Origin: Phaeoceros laevis
Taxonomy: Eukaryota > Anthocerotophyta > Anthocerotopsida > Notothyladales
NCBI GenBank assembly: GCA_049999765.1
Contig: JBNGIQ010009531.1
Span: 385,460 to 412,234 of the forward strand
Direction: 5' to 3'
Length of the DNA stretch: 26,775 nt
Shown: positions 1 to 10,547 of the stretch, one piece after another
Position numbering within the stretch: position 1 is the stretch's first letter
How the letters are laid out: every line of letters starts with the position of its first letter
Notes under the pieces: model-generated
Database searches by the model: none
Told to the model about the DNA's origin: nothing
What the model saw: the letters and a program-made list of their open reading frames with translations, nothing else
Translations under genes and position numbers: made by a program

Positions 1-444
1 GGAAATTCTTTGCTCCACTTTGTAGTGTATATTCTATTGTTATTATGTGTTTAATATGCATGAAACTCAAAATACCGTCTTTGTTGATAATACATAGAAC
101 TAAAAATTTTGTAAGCACAACTCTACCAAAGATTGTTTGGAGGGTCTTCATCTATTATTTATTACAAAGAGCCTTTCTACAGCAAGTATAAATATTTGAG
201 GTCTTGATCTCATCTTTATGGATGCATGTGAAAAGTGGAAATACAATTTATAAGAGATATAAAATATCTCCTCAAAAATATTCAATGGATCTTTATTGTT
301 TGTCTCTTTTTACAAAATTTCTACCTAGCTTTTAGGGTTCAGTTTTAGACTTCTATTAACAAATGTGCTAAGCTCCATTCCTCCCGTTCCTAGTACTTGT
401 TGCAATATTTTCAAATTGGATGAACACAAAGATTATGCTTGACA
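1..444 (+). promoter_or_regulatory. AT-rich upstream region of the RING gene
   Basis: This 444-bp stretch is AT-rich and I see no coding sequence in it. A TATA-box-like TATAAATA lies at 187-194, about 250 bp before the ATG of the RING gene. That would imply a leader of roughly 200 nt if it is used. No other motif stands out. The promoter role is inferred from position only. Confidence 0.3.
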
Positions 445-1611
445 ATGAGTTCTATCCCTTCTTATGAACCACAATCAAGTGCTTCCCTGAAAGAGTTTAG
501 TGAATATAAAGTAGGAGATCACGTAGTAGTACGGTGTAATCAAAGCAAGTGGTTGTTTGGCAGAATTGAGGGAGAAACCAAAAGAGGAATCACGGTTTGG
601 GTCCATGATATAAGAGAAGGTGTATCACAAAAAGTTTGTGTGCCCTTCTTATTAGTACCAACTCACTTGCTCAAGGCATCTGAATTAGGTCAAACCTCCA
701 ACTTGCCTGATCAGTGCATTAGTCCTGTTCAGATTTCTCTACCAATTAAGGAGGGTAACGTGGGTATTAAGTACAGCTTTCCCCTGGTTAGGCCTGTTCA
801 TTTGGCACATCGTCATGTATACTACATAGCAGACCGGGAAATACTCGATTCTAGTGTCCAGACCTGTAGAATATGCCATCAACCAGTTGATGAAGATAAT
901 TGGTACTTCCCATGGGACTGTAAGCACGTCTGTCACTTGACATGTGTTCGATATGGTTTTAAGAAGGGCTTAGCAACTCACTGCCCCTCTTGTCATAATG
1001 AGGATGCTGATCGGGATCAGAACACCCATGCCACATACTTCTGCCAAAATTGTGGGCACTTGGGATCTGACTTCTGTCCTACATGCAAAACCACAAATTG
1101 GAGCACACCCGTGACAAGCACCCAGACGCCTGAGGCGATGCCTCAAGCTGCTGATACTTCTTCCACTGATTCTTCACTAACTGAAAGCACTGACCCGTCG
1201 TCTGTGGACTTACCAAGCACTAGCGAAGCCTTCGGTGGCACAAGTGTACTCAAACCGATTGACGAGCGTGGTGAAGAAGAAAACGCTCCACTACTCTCTT
1301 CTTATGAGAATTCCCATCCAAACACACGAAACACAATGTTCCTCCGTCCATCTCCCCCTAAGCTGCCCCGAAACCAATTTGCATCTACAAGCTCAGGTTC
1401 TTCTGTAGAGGACAGTTTTGCAATGCTGAAGTTTGACTTCTCAGAAAGTGGCAGCAATGCTGAAAACTCAGGCCCAGGGTTTGAAACCAGTCCATGGATC
1501 ACAGTTGTAGAGAATGGCAACAATGCTCGAAACAGTCAAACATATGCAACGACACAGAATATGGCTGACGAACATGAGAGACGTTTATTTGAAAATAACG
1601 GCGTTCAGTAA
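445..1611 (+). CDS. RING-H2 finger protein with a second zinc module, single exon
   Basis: A 388-residue intronless protein, probably an E3 ubiquitin ligase or adaptor. The open frame extends a few codons upstream, but the first ATG is at 445. A RING-H2 finger is visible: C141-x2-C144, then C159-x-H161-x2-H164-x2-C167, then C180-x2-C183. It is followed by a second four-cysteine module, C200-x2-C203 and C211-x2-C214, resembling a zinc ribbon. Residues about 20-75 (starting YKVGDHVVVRC) are rich in beta-type residues and could be an SH3-like or Tudor-like barrel; this is a guess. From about residue 215 the protein is a Ser/Thr-rich, acidic, low-complexity tail. I do not recognise the full architecture. 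The RING call rests on metal-ligand spacing; ubiquitin ligase activity is inference. Its 3' end converges on the epimerase gene, 96 bp from the last epimerase-like exon. Confidence 0.75.
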   Translation: MSSIPSYEPQSSASLKEFSEYKVGDHVVVRCNQSKWLFGRIEGETKRGITVWVHDIREGVSQKVCVPFLLVPTHLLKASELGQTSNLPDQCISPVQISLPIKEGNVGIKYSFPLVRPVHLAHRHVYYIADREILDSSVQTCRICHQPVDEDNWYFPWDCKHVCHLTCVRYGFKKGLATHCPSCHNEDADRDQNTHATYFCQNCGHLGSDFCPTCKTTNWSTPVTSTQTPEAMPQAADTSSTDSSLTESTDPSSVDLPSTSEAFGGTSVLKPIDERGEEENAPLLSSYENSHPNTRNTMFLRPSPPKLPRNQFASTSSGSSVEDSFAMLKFDFSESGSNAENSGPGFETSPWITVVENGNNARNSQTYATTQNMADEHERRLFENNGVQ

Positions 1612-1707
1612 TTTTCTGAACGAGTCTGGCTACAATTATGATTCTACTGGCTGACACTCTTAACGTAATTCTAGGAGACACGGACCCAACCTGTATTGCT
1701 GCCTTCT

Positions 1708-3562
1708 TCACTCTTGAGGAGTTTCTTCTGGCCACAAGAGAGACCCTCCATGGCCGCTATGTAATCCAAGGTTGTACACACACCCGTCCACTGCACAACA
1801 TGACGGTGCTCAAAGAGCTATGTAACTCAGGGCAAACTAAGTTATGGTGGTTGCTGGAGAGCATCTGTAAAGTTGTGGATCGAATTCAACATCACAAACG
1901 CTCTCCAGCAATCACCATAACCTAGTATAAACAATTTGGAATGACATGTGTGATTGCAAACTGCCTGACCTTGATAGCCACCATATACTGGATCTGTTGC
2001 TAGCAACATAGGTGTATCCAAATCTATGAATCTGCAAGGCAAAGAAAACAGCTTTCAAAGCGACTCTAAACTGAAACGACAGTGGCTCAGCATGTGTAGG
2101 TACCTGAAGCCACCAAGACCAGCAGCGAGATGCCCTGCAAACCCCATTGCAATGCGGGTTTCCACCATACCCCCTATCATCAGGCCAATTCCTGCCTTTT
2201 CTGCAATGCTGGCAATCTGCAAGGCCCCAAGAACACCCACTTTGGCCAGCTTGATGTTGATCACGTTTGCAAGGCCCTCATTGGCGATTCTTTCAGCGTC
2301 TGCAGGGCCCCTGCAACTTTCATCTGCAGCAACAGGGACTCCATACACGTCCATGGCTGTCTGGCAGACCAGACCTAGCCCGGCCCAGTTGTCACGAGCT
2401 ACAGGCTGCTCAAAGAGAGTTGGCTTCAAGCCAGCCTCTGCCGTTCAAGAAAACGAACACTAAAGTAAGTCCTATTTCGAGCTCACCACATAAGCATAAG
2501 AACGACAACAAATCAGGGCAGTGGTTAAAAGTGCGGCGGAATCACTATACAAATCTTCCAGCACTTGGAGAGCCTGCTCGACTGTGTATCCTCCGTTGGC
2601 GTCCAGAATCAAGGAACAGCCGGGATGGCTATTTCGGATAGCTCTCAACATTGCCATATCCTCCAAGAGAGTTCTTCCACCAATTTTTGTTTTAATTGTC
2701 TGAAAACCTCTTCTGGCATATTCAGCGGCTAGGCTTGCTGCCTCTCCTGGTGTGCAGATTGGGATCTGAACAAAGTCCGCTACATACATAAAACACATGA
2801 AGATGACCGGGCAACACCAAAGACTCAAGAATCACAATGGAACTGCACTAGGTCCTTTGTTTTCGAGCAGACACTGCCATGGGTGTGTTGGTAACTGCTC
2901 CCTCTTTCATTCTAACTACCATGCTTTCGATTTTTACGCAACTCGATCTCACCGTAATATCTGTTGTGATTAAACTGCTCCGACCACCGAACAATTGCCA
3001 TAGAGGAAGGCCAGCTCGTCTAGCAACAGCATCCACAAGAGCCATGTCCATTCCTCCGCGTACCTGTCATGGAAGAATCTTAGTACAAGAGCACAGTGTT
3101 GTTGCAGCGCAGCCAACCAGACATCAACAGACTCGCAGCACGTGCGCCTATCTAGGGAGGCAAGCTCGGCCTTACAGAAGCGAAGTTTGGGCTGGGAAGA
3201 AGAGATGAAATCTTCTCAAGGACATCATAGCCGCTTGCAGGATGTCCAACTAGCAGGCTACTGACTTCCAGGGCTTTGGCCAGGGCAGTGGGCTGGTCCT
3301 CGGAGGTTACAGGCGGAAGAGTAGGCACCTCTCCCCATCCGACACTGCCATCCACCAGCTCCAAGCGAATCGCAACGTTGCTGACAACATTCAATTTGGT
3401 GGAGGCAATCTCAAAGGGTGCCAGCAAAGGAACATCCAGGCACCTCGCCTCAACCCTCGCAACCTCAACAACGGAGGTTAAAAGGTCATGCAGTTCCTGG
3501 TAGTGAGTATTGCTTCCACCGAGGACGCGCCCCCAAGCTGCTCCATCAGCCTCCGAAAACAT
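1708..3562 (-). CDS. Dipeptide (L-Ala-D/L-Glu type) epimerase / muconate-cycloisomerase-like enzyme, 3' end disturbed
   Basis: An enolase-superfamily enzyme of the muconate-lactonizing subgroup; plant members are annotated as chloromuconate cycloisomerase-like or L-Ala-D/L-Glu epimerase. Exons in coding order: 3562-3176, 3063-2953, 2765-2546, 2437-2104 and 2031-1970. Phases agree and all donors are GT. These give 371 residues ending GGYQ. An in-frame TAG precedes the ATG at 3562. Catalytic features are visible: the Lys pair in IKTKIGG, the metal ligands in LILDANGG, LFEQPV and AADES, and the second catalytic Lys in NIKLAK. Family proteins then continue with about 30 residues containing an FT(N/D)A motif and GHGG. 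Both are present here: HNFTDA near 1860-1880, and GHGGSLLW at 1708-1756 behind an acceptor AG, with a TGA stop. No GT donor joins them, and an inverted repeat covers the junction. The gene may use another 3' end or be newly inactivated. Substrate specificity is inferred. Confidence 0.75.
1834..1928. repeat. Inverted repeat / hairpin over the epimerase 3' exons
   Basis: Arms at 1842-1862 and 1900-1920 are complementary over 21 positions; the single non-Watson-Crick pair (1850/1912) would be G:U in a plus-strand transcript. Pairing continues outward to 1834 and 1928 with two mismatches. The loop is 37 nt (1863-1899). On the minus strand the loop carries the epimerase codons ending FTDA, and the second arm begins where a splice donor is expected. 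It could be a local inverted duplication or a fold-back RNA. Confidence 0.7.
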
Positions 3563-5077
3563 TTTATGCTACCTCAAATCTTCAGCAGGCAACTGCGGAC
3601 AGGCACCGTCTGAACCCCCTCAATTGGGCATGTCCTTACGCACACTAGCGGCCAAAAGCGACAGTATGTCCCTCTAGTCTCGCGCTGGGAGGGCTGACTT
3701 CTTCGCATGAGCTAGACTAACGGAGCACAGGACAACGGCAGAACGGGTTTCGTCTCAAGGTGTTCAGGTATGCGTGACCTGCTTGCTTAAGTTCTTCATG
3801 TGAGAAGAGCAGAGACTCCAGAGAGTGGAGAGAGAGCGACAGAGAGAGAGAGACATGCTGTTTTGCGTGCCTGTCAGCGTATCCAGAGACGCGGCTACCG
3901 CACAAGCACAGCTGGCTTGAAAACAGCAGGTACTAGTACTACTGTACATGTAACAGGCCGTCTTCTTTCTAGTTCCGGAAAGGAGTTCCATTGCGATTAC
4001 CACTCATCAGTCAGCTGCCATCTCCGTCGACAGTGCTGAGTTAGTGCACTTTTCTCCTGACCTAGACACAGACGGGGCAGCGAGGTTCACTGGTCGTGCT
4101 TGGGTACTCAAGCCACAAAAAAGTAGATATCTCACCAAGTCTAATTTTCAGTGGCTTCGAGCAAATTGCAAAGCCCAACAGTTCGAACCTGAATTGTCTC
4201 CGTCCTGAAAACTCCAAGGTTGAAATCTTGTGGCTAGCACGTTACCTTACGACACTCTCACCCGTCCTCTCTCGTGGTCGCTATACAGCCCATACCCTTC
4301 TAAGAATTCGTGAGCTCATCGCCTGTCTAGAAACGAGCATATGCATTGCCTAGCGAATCATGAGCAATAAGACTATCAGAACATGATGTATTCTATAATA
4401 CTTCACTGAACTTTTGCTGCTTGCAAAGGGCAAGGTAACCCCAGGCGAAGTTCCTGAAGATGGAGTCACCCCAGAATATGAATTTGGAGTTGCATGACCT
4501 CTGTCTAGGGGATTTCTGAATAAATGTCAACATACTTGCTGACATTGAGCAGAGTGCACAAGAATTGCGGACAGCAGAACGCAGTCTCTGTCTGCTCCAT
4601 GCTCCTGCACCACCACCCAGATAGGGAGCAGGACATAGCCTAAAGCAGTTCACTTTCATTGCCCTGGTACCAATGAAAGACAATGACCCTTCATATACCT
4701 GCGACCAAGTTAATACGACAGCGCCTGTCCACACAGATTTCCAGGAGTCTTCATCAGCTCTTCATTCAATTTCCTGTTTTCCTCTGGACTGCATACCACC
4801 TGAAGGCCTGGAGTAACGTTGTACACGATTAATTGTTCGCAGATACAGGCCCATGCACCAAGCCCCATTTCAACCAGCTCAGCAGCCTTGAATGAATCAA
4901 GATCGTGAAAGATTCAATTGTGACGAACCAGCACAGAGACCCTGCTTGCCCTGCTTGGAAATAGCTCTTCGTAGTAACCTACTTGTTAAATGTAGCCGCC
5001 GAATAAAAACCCTTCTCATAATGTTGCCATTTACAATCCTTTTCTCCCGTAAGAATGTATGTACAAATCGAAGGGGC
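3563..5077. other. Intergenic: epimerase promoter side and sigma-factor 3' side
   Basis: About 1.5 kb with no open frame that resembles a known protein on either strand. It should hold the 5' leader and promoter of the epimerase gene and the 3' UTR of the sigma gene, both transcribed leftward. The only visible structure is a GA-rich low-complexity tract at 3803-3854. Confidence 0.5.
3803..3854. repeat. GA-rich low-complexity tract
   Basis: A purine tract dominated by GA dinucleotides, ending in a pure run of about 12 nt near 3841-3853. It lies about 240 bp upstream of the epimerase start on the minus strand, where it reads as CT. Such tracts are common in plant promoters and 5' leaders; function here is unknown. 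Confidence 0.6.
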
Positions 5078-7893
5078 CTAAGCAGCATGCATAGCTCGCT
5101 CCAATCCCTTGGACTGTGCCGACAACTGCAACTTCCTAATAGCTGATGTTCCAAGCTGTCTAGCTCGCTCTCTAGAGACTCCATGTCTGGAAAGTGTTCC
5201 AAACAGTCAGATCTCACGTACAATCTCGATCAGCAACAGATAAAAAATATACATACAGATCAAACACAAGTTTTGGCTCTTGCCTTAATCCAATCTTGTC
5301 AAACGAAAGCTGTTGACCATCATCTTGACCGACCCCATAGTGCATCTTTAGGATATCTTGCTCCCTTTGACTCAATATTGACGTCAGAAGAATGTTCACA
5401 TCCTCCTACAGTATCGGATATTGTAAGATACGAAGCACATACTCAGTAATAGCATACTGCATGATGCTACTACCAGTAATAGCATACTGCATGATGCTAC
5501 TACTATACTTACCTTCAGGAGTACTCTGTCAACGAGGGCCCATGGGTGATTCTCTGCGTCACGATCAGGTATGATCTGTTTGCACGAACCATTCCCATCA
5601 GAATTAGCAATTCAGCTTAAAATCATCCTCCAGCTAAGCACAACCAAGATTGAAACCAAATCCGTACATTATGAAACGTCTCCTTGTCACCATCCAAAAT
5701 ATTATTTCGACCAATCTCTCGATCTATAGACTTCAATCGTTTCTTCGTCTACAGAAACAAGTTCAAAACTCCATATTAGGCTGGTTCGAACTTCGTACAG
5801 GATTACCGAAAAACTGCCAGTATAAATAGTACAGAAAATCGGTGAGACAGGCAGTCCTTAAAAACGACTAGCAACGAACTGCTACTACTACCTTGAGTGC
5901 GTTTTGAACTTTCACACGGGAAATATTCAAAGACTTCGATATCTTCTGCATTTAGACAAGACAGTGGCTCCGCTGTAAGCATTTATGCACATCCAGAGAG
6001 AGCTCGCTCTCAGCCAGCGTAAGCAGCCTATGACATTAGGAAAGAAATAAAACAGCAAGAAAGGGCCTCGGGGTAACCTCAACTGTCGGGGCAGATCCCT
6101 CAGAAGTCAGCCTGTTTCTGACTTTCCTGATCCTTGCCAAAGTGTCATGGACATGGACAGGAATTCTCACGGTGCTGGAGTGGTCAGCGATAGCCCTTGT
6201 CACACCCTGTTAGATGACCGTAGTTCAGCTTCCGTTTTCGCGCTAACCCCTGCCTTAACCCAAAAGGTTGATGGGAAGTACCTGGCGGATCCACCAGTGG
6301 ACATACGTAGAAAGCTTGTAACCCCTGGTGTGGTCAAATTTCTCTACCCCTCGCACGAGTCCTATAGAGCCCTCCTGTTGAGCACAAATAACGGAGAGTC
6401 AGACAAAAACCACGGAAGTGTTGTCGAAGTAGTCCTGGCCTAACATGTAATTGCACAAACGTATCAAGGTTCCGTTCCTTGTCTCTACGTGTTCGCAGAC
6501 CTGAATCAAGTCAGCCAGCTCCAGTCCACGATTGTTGTAGCGTTTTGCAACAGAAACAACAAGGCGGAGGTTTGACATCACCATTTTGTCCCTGGCCATG
6601 TCAGCTTCATTTAAAGTGTTCAGCAGGTATCCAGAGGACACACCCACTTGAGCTGCCCATTGCTCATTGGTGGGAGCACATCCCATCTCCATCTCCAAAC
6701 TGGCAGGCATATTCCAAAGCGAGCCCAAGTCAGTGCCAAACGGTCAAAGACCACAAAGACAGTGGAAGAATCCAGTCGCCTACCCTGATCATTCACAAAA
6801 AGCCCCGGAAGTGTTCGAATTGCAAAAGTCCCAGTCATCGGTCATTTCTAGGCCAGCACCAACCTACTAAAAGGACACGACTGGCACATTTACCGCCATG
6901 CTAGTACAGAAAAAAACATGCTACTCGACAGCTGCAACCTACATGAAATGAAACGTACTTCTTCCGCACCTCCTTGAGCTCCGCGCCAAGCTTCAGCGTC
7001 TTCGATAGCTCAATCTCCTCCTCCTTGGACAACAAATCTACCCTGGTTATGTCCCTGAGGTACGCGGTGAGGTAGTCCTGCAAACCATCACCTCTGGGTC
7101 GTCCCTTTTCGCTGCCCTTCTTTGAGGACCGCAGCGTGAACGGTGCGGGAGGCTGAGGAGCCCCAGCAATCCTCTTCTGCCTAGCCTGCAGCCGTCGTTG
7201 CCGCGCAGACGGCTTCTCGGAAGTTACTAGCCTACGCTTTCCGGGTTCTTTCCATCCCTTCCCTGCCGCAACCTTGTGCTCCTGTTCCTGCTCTCCCTCG
7301 TGCCCATGTCCTTGCCCATCCCTCTGTTCTTGCCCTAGAACACGCCACAGCGCATCCTCTTGCGCTTCCTGCAACTCCCGCACCTGCACCTCCTCCCGCT
7401 GCTCGATCTTTCTCGGTCTCCCCCGCCGTCGCGGCCGGTGACTCAATTCCTTCTCCAAAGCAGACAATTCCTCCAGTGACAATGCCCATTGCCTCTCCAG
7501 CAAAGACCGCTCCAGGGAGGTGGCGGGGTCCCCTGCCGGAGAAAACTCCCGCCCTTGTGAGGTGCTGGCGAACTCCACGTCCAGCAGCGCAATGCCGCAC
7601 ACGGAGGAAGACACAGCCAACTCCGCAGTCGCCACCGCACACGCCCCCTGCTGCTGCCGCACGGTGACAGTGGCTTCATTCCCCCCAGTCAGTATCTGCA
7701 GCTGCATTGCGCGGTGCTGCGAGCGCAGCCGCACGCTTACGCGCGGCGGGGGATCCACTTCTCCCCCCGCTGCGCAGGCGCATTCCTGCTGCTGCCTGGG
7801 CTGCGCTGGGGGATAGCACCGAAGGCGTTCCAGCGGGTCTGCCAGTCGCAGGCACGCCATTCCGGGTGCCGCTGCAGCAGCCGGTGCTACCAT
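5078..7893 (-). CDS. SIG5: Plastid RNA polymerase sigma-70 factor, SIG5-like, nine exons
   Basis: Promoter-recognition subunit for the plastid-encoded bacterial-type RNA polymerase. Exons in coding order: 7893-6959, 6699-6501, 6374-6282, 6206-6078, 5945-5892, 5748-5668, 5575-5513, 5405-5284 and 5186-5078. They total 1785 nt and encode 594 residues. Residues 1-270 form an Ala/Arg-rich N-terminal extension, plausibly including a transit peptide. Region 1.2 begins near [12 protein letters not shown] (about 271). Region 2 includes [32 protein letters not shown] and VRIPVHV, the -10 recognition helix and flanks. Region 3 spans exons 4-6. Region 4 contains [14 protein letters not shown] and the helix-turn-helix [16 protein letters not shown]. 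The Gly where most sigma factors have Glu (RQIES) matches my recollection of Arabidopsis SIG5, hence the symbol; the subgroup is less certain than the family. The last intron uses a GC donor. The gene diverges from RPS5. Confidence 0.88.
5444..5503. repeat. Perfect 30-bp tandem duplication inside a sigma-gene intron
   Basis: Two identical 30-bp units, 5444-5473 and 5474-5503, occupy more than half of the 107-bp intron at 5406-5512. They begin nine bases from its GT donor on the coding strand. The exact identity of the copies suggests a recent duplication. It does not touch coding sequence. Confidence 0.9.
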
Positions 7894-7993
7894 CGCTAGG
7901 TAGAGGGAAAAGAGCGGTTGAAGCCGGATACACAGGAGGGTGACGGATAGGGGCTGCCAGGTGGCCTGGCCCCTTTGAGGGCGCCATCTCCAC
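7676..7993 (-). other. Overlapping upstream open reading frame of the sigma gene
   Basis: An ATG at 7993 opens a 105-codon frame that starts 100 bp upstream of the sigma-factor ATG (7893) and runs out of frame through the first 218 bp of the coding region. Its product, rich in Pro, Ala and Arg, resembles nothing I know. If transcripts start upstream of 7993, this frame would be met first by scanning ribosomes and could reduce sigma translation. If transcription starts closer in, it has no role. Confidence 0.3.
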
Positions 7994-8365
7994 GGTCCAA
8001 CCCCCGCCCCTCTTCCTGTGATTTTCTCTGCCTTAGATATTTGCAGATCCGGATAGGTTAGGCTAGTCTAAAAGTATCCGTCGGTACAGTTGATGTTCAG
8101 TGGCGAACTTGCGCTAGGGCTTGCGATTTGCTTATGCTCTAGTTACCGGCCCTTAGCACACACTACCTACTTTAGAGTCTAAAAGCTACCGTAGCTGAAC
8201 CTCGGTAAACCTAGAACAATATCTCGGTTCGCAAGGGTGACAACTGACCTATATATGAGAGTGACCTGGCCAAGCTACCCAGGCTACCCCCGCTACTTAG
8301 TCCCGGTCTATCGATTAGGGCTGTCTTTTCGTCAGCGGCTTTCTGCAGGTGCTGCTAGAGCAACC
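7894..8365. promoter_or_regulatory. Divergent promoter between the sigma factor and RPS5
   Basis: Only 472 bp separate the two divergent start codons, so both promoters must lie here or overlap. On the RPS5 side a TATATATGA sequence starts at 8250, about 115 bp before the ATG. It is followed by a pyrimidine-rich stretch near 8320-8345 of the kind found at ribosomal-protein transcription starts. No exact telo-box or site-II motif was found. The sigma side has no obvious TATA box. Confidence 0.5.
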
Positions 8366-9485
<1,120 letters not shown>

Positions 9486-10022
9486 GCATTTTGGTGGAGG
9501 CTTGTGCACGTTGTTGGGAACTTTTTGGTGTCTTATGGGGATGAGGTCCAGCAGAACGGTCTTTCGTCCCCAATTTCTTGGCCCTGCCAACTAGTGTACG
9601 AAGAGTCTGTGACACCCCGGTGCACCCCTTCAAATTTCAGATGCACTGTCAGAGCGTGTATCACTCTTTCGTGTAGGGCTCTTGGCAATGCAAATGATTT
9701 GCATATGTAACAATACGGTTTTCAAGGCATTGTGAATTGATAAGGGCACTGGTTTGCCTGGTGCGTAACTGCCCTTAGAAATTTTGACCTCGGTCACATG
9801 CACTCGCTGTTGGGGTGGTGTTTGCTTTGGCCATATGAATTGTTTGTACACAGTAGCTACTGTGCCTGTGCCTACCCATGCTGGCTGTTGCTCTTCTTGT
9901 TCGGTTGATCCAATCTCCTTCGCCATGGTTTCGCTGATGAAGTTGTCAAAGAGGGACCAGCTCTTCCGTGCAAAGCGCAAAACACTCCAATTACCAGCTG
10001 ATAGACTATCACTTTTGCTGCC
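9486..10022. other. Convergent intergenic region, RPS5 and WOX 3' ends
   Basis: RPS5 (+) and the WOX gene (-) converge here. The 537 bp should contain both 3' UTRs. A minus-strand open frame at 9630-9980 shows no family resemblance and is not supported as a gene. Nothing else is visible. Confidence 0.5.
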
Positions 10023-10547
10023 TCATCTATCAGCTAATTCATCGACATCCGTACCCTCTCTACTTATCTTCTTTTGCTGGTCATCCTCGTCAGTTTCTCC
10101 ATCCGAGTCGCTCAATGGACCCTGCTTCTTTCTCTTGGCTCGTGCCTTGCGGTTCTGAAACCAATTATACACATTGGTTTCCTGAATGGGACCGTGTCTG
10201 CTCAGCTCTGCCGTTATCTCCTTCAGCCGCTGCTTGTTTGGAGTGCCACCACCTTTCCAGAACAAACTTTCCAAAGTTTGCAGCTGGCTATGGCTGGGTG
10301 TCCACCGGTGCCTGGAACTCACTTTGTGCCTCGCATGCGAAACCATGGCTGTTCCTGACTGTAAATAGGGTTGCTCCTGTGTGCTGACCTTGTGCAGTTC
10401 CACCAGCTGGTGGCAAATGGTAGCGTAAACGGCGATCTGGCGGCGAAGGACCTCGAGTTGCTCCTCTGTCATCACTGGGGACGGGATACTTGGCTGAGCG
10501 CTGGTGAGGTCGCCGTCCCCGCCATCCGCTGCTTTCCCAACCTCCAT
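10023..10547 (-). CDS. WUSCHEL-related homeobox protein of the ancient WOX13 clade
   Basis: A homeodomain transcription factor, 174 residues from the first in-frame ATG at 10547; a TAG lies upstream in the same frame. Residues 25-53, starting VMTEEQLEVLR and ending LVELHK, match the block conserved before the homeodomain in WOX13-type (T1) proteins. The homeodomain spans about 79-142, from RHRWTPSHSQLQ to NVYNWFQNRKARAKRK, with the invariant W, F, N and R of helix 3 and the extra residues typical of WOX loops. An acidic tail (SDSDGETDEDD) follows. No WUS box is seen, as expected for this clade. Family knowledge: WOX13-type genes act in cell-fate change, stem-cell formation and zygote growth in mosses. 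No intron is needed, but an upstream non-coding or short coding exon cannot be excluded. Confidence 0.88.
   Translation of the reverse strand: MEVGKAADGGDGDLTSAQPSIPSPVMTEEQLEVLRRQIAVYATICHQLVELHKVSTQEQPYLQSGTAMVSHARHKVSSRHRWTPSHSQLQTLESLFWKGGGTPNKQRLKEITAELSRHGPIQETNVYNWFQNRKARAKRKKQGPLSDSDGETDEDDQQKKISREGTDVDELADR

Noticed and set aside
1638-1925. 95-codon plus-strand frame after the RING gene
   Set aside because: It is antisense to the epimerase 3' exons and has no protein similarity; the minus-strand exons explain the open frame.
9630-9980. 116-codon minus-strand frame beyond the WOX gene
   Set aside because: It lies after the WOX stop in the expected 3' UTR; no conserved motif and no splice link with the WOX frame.
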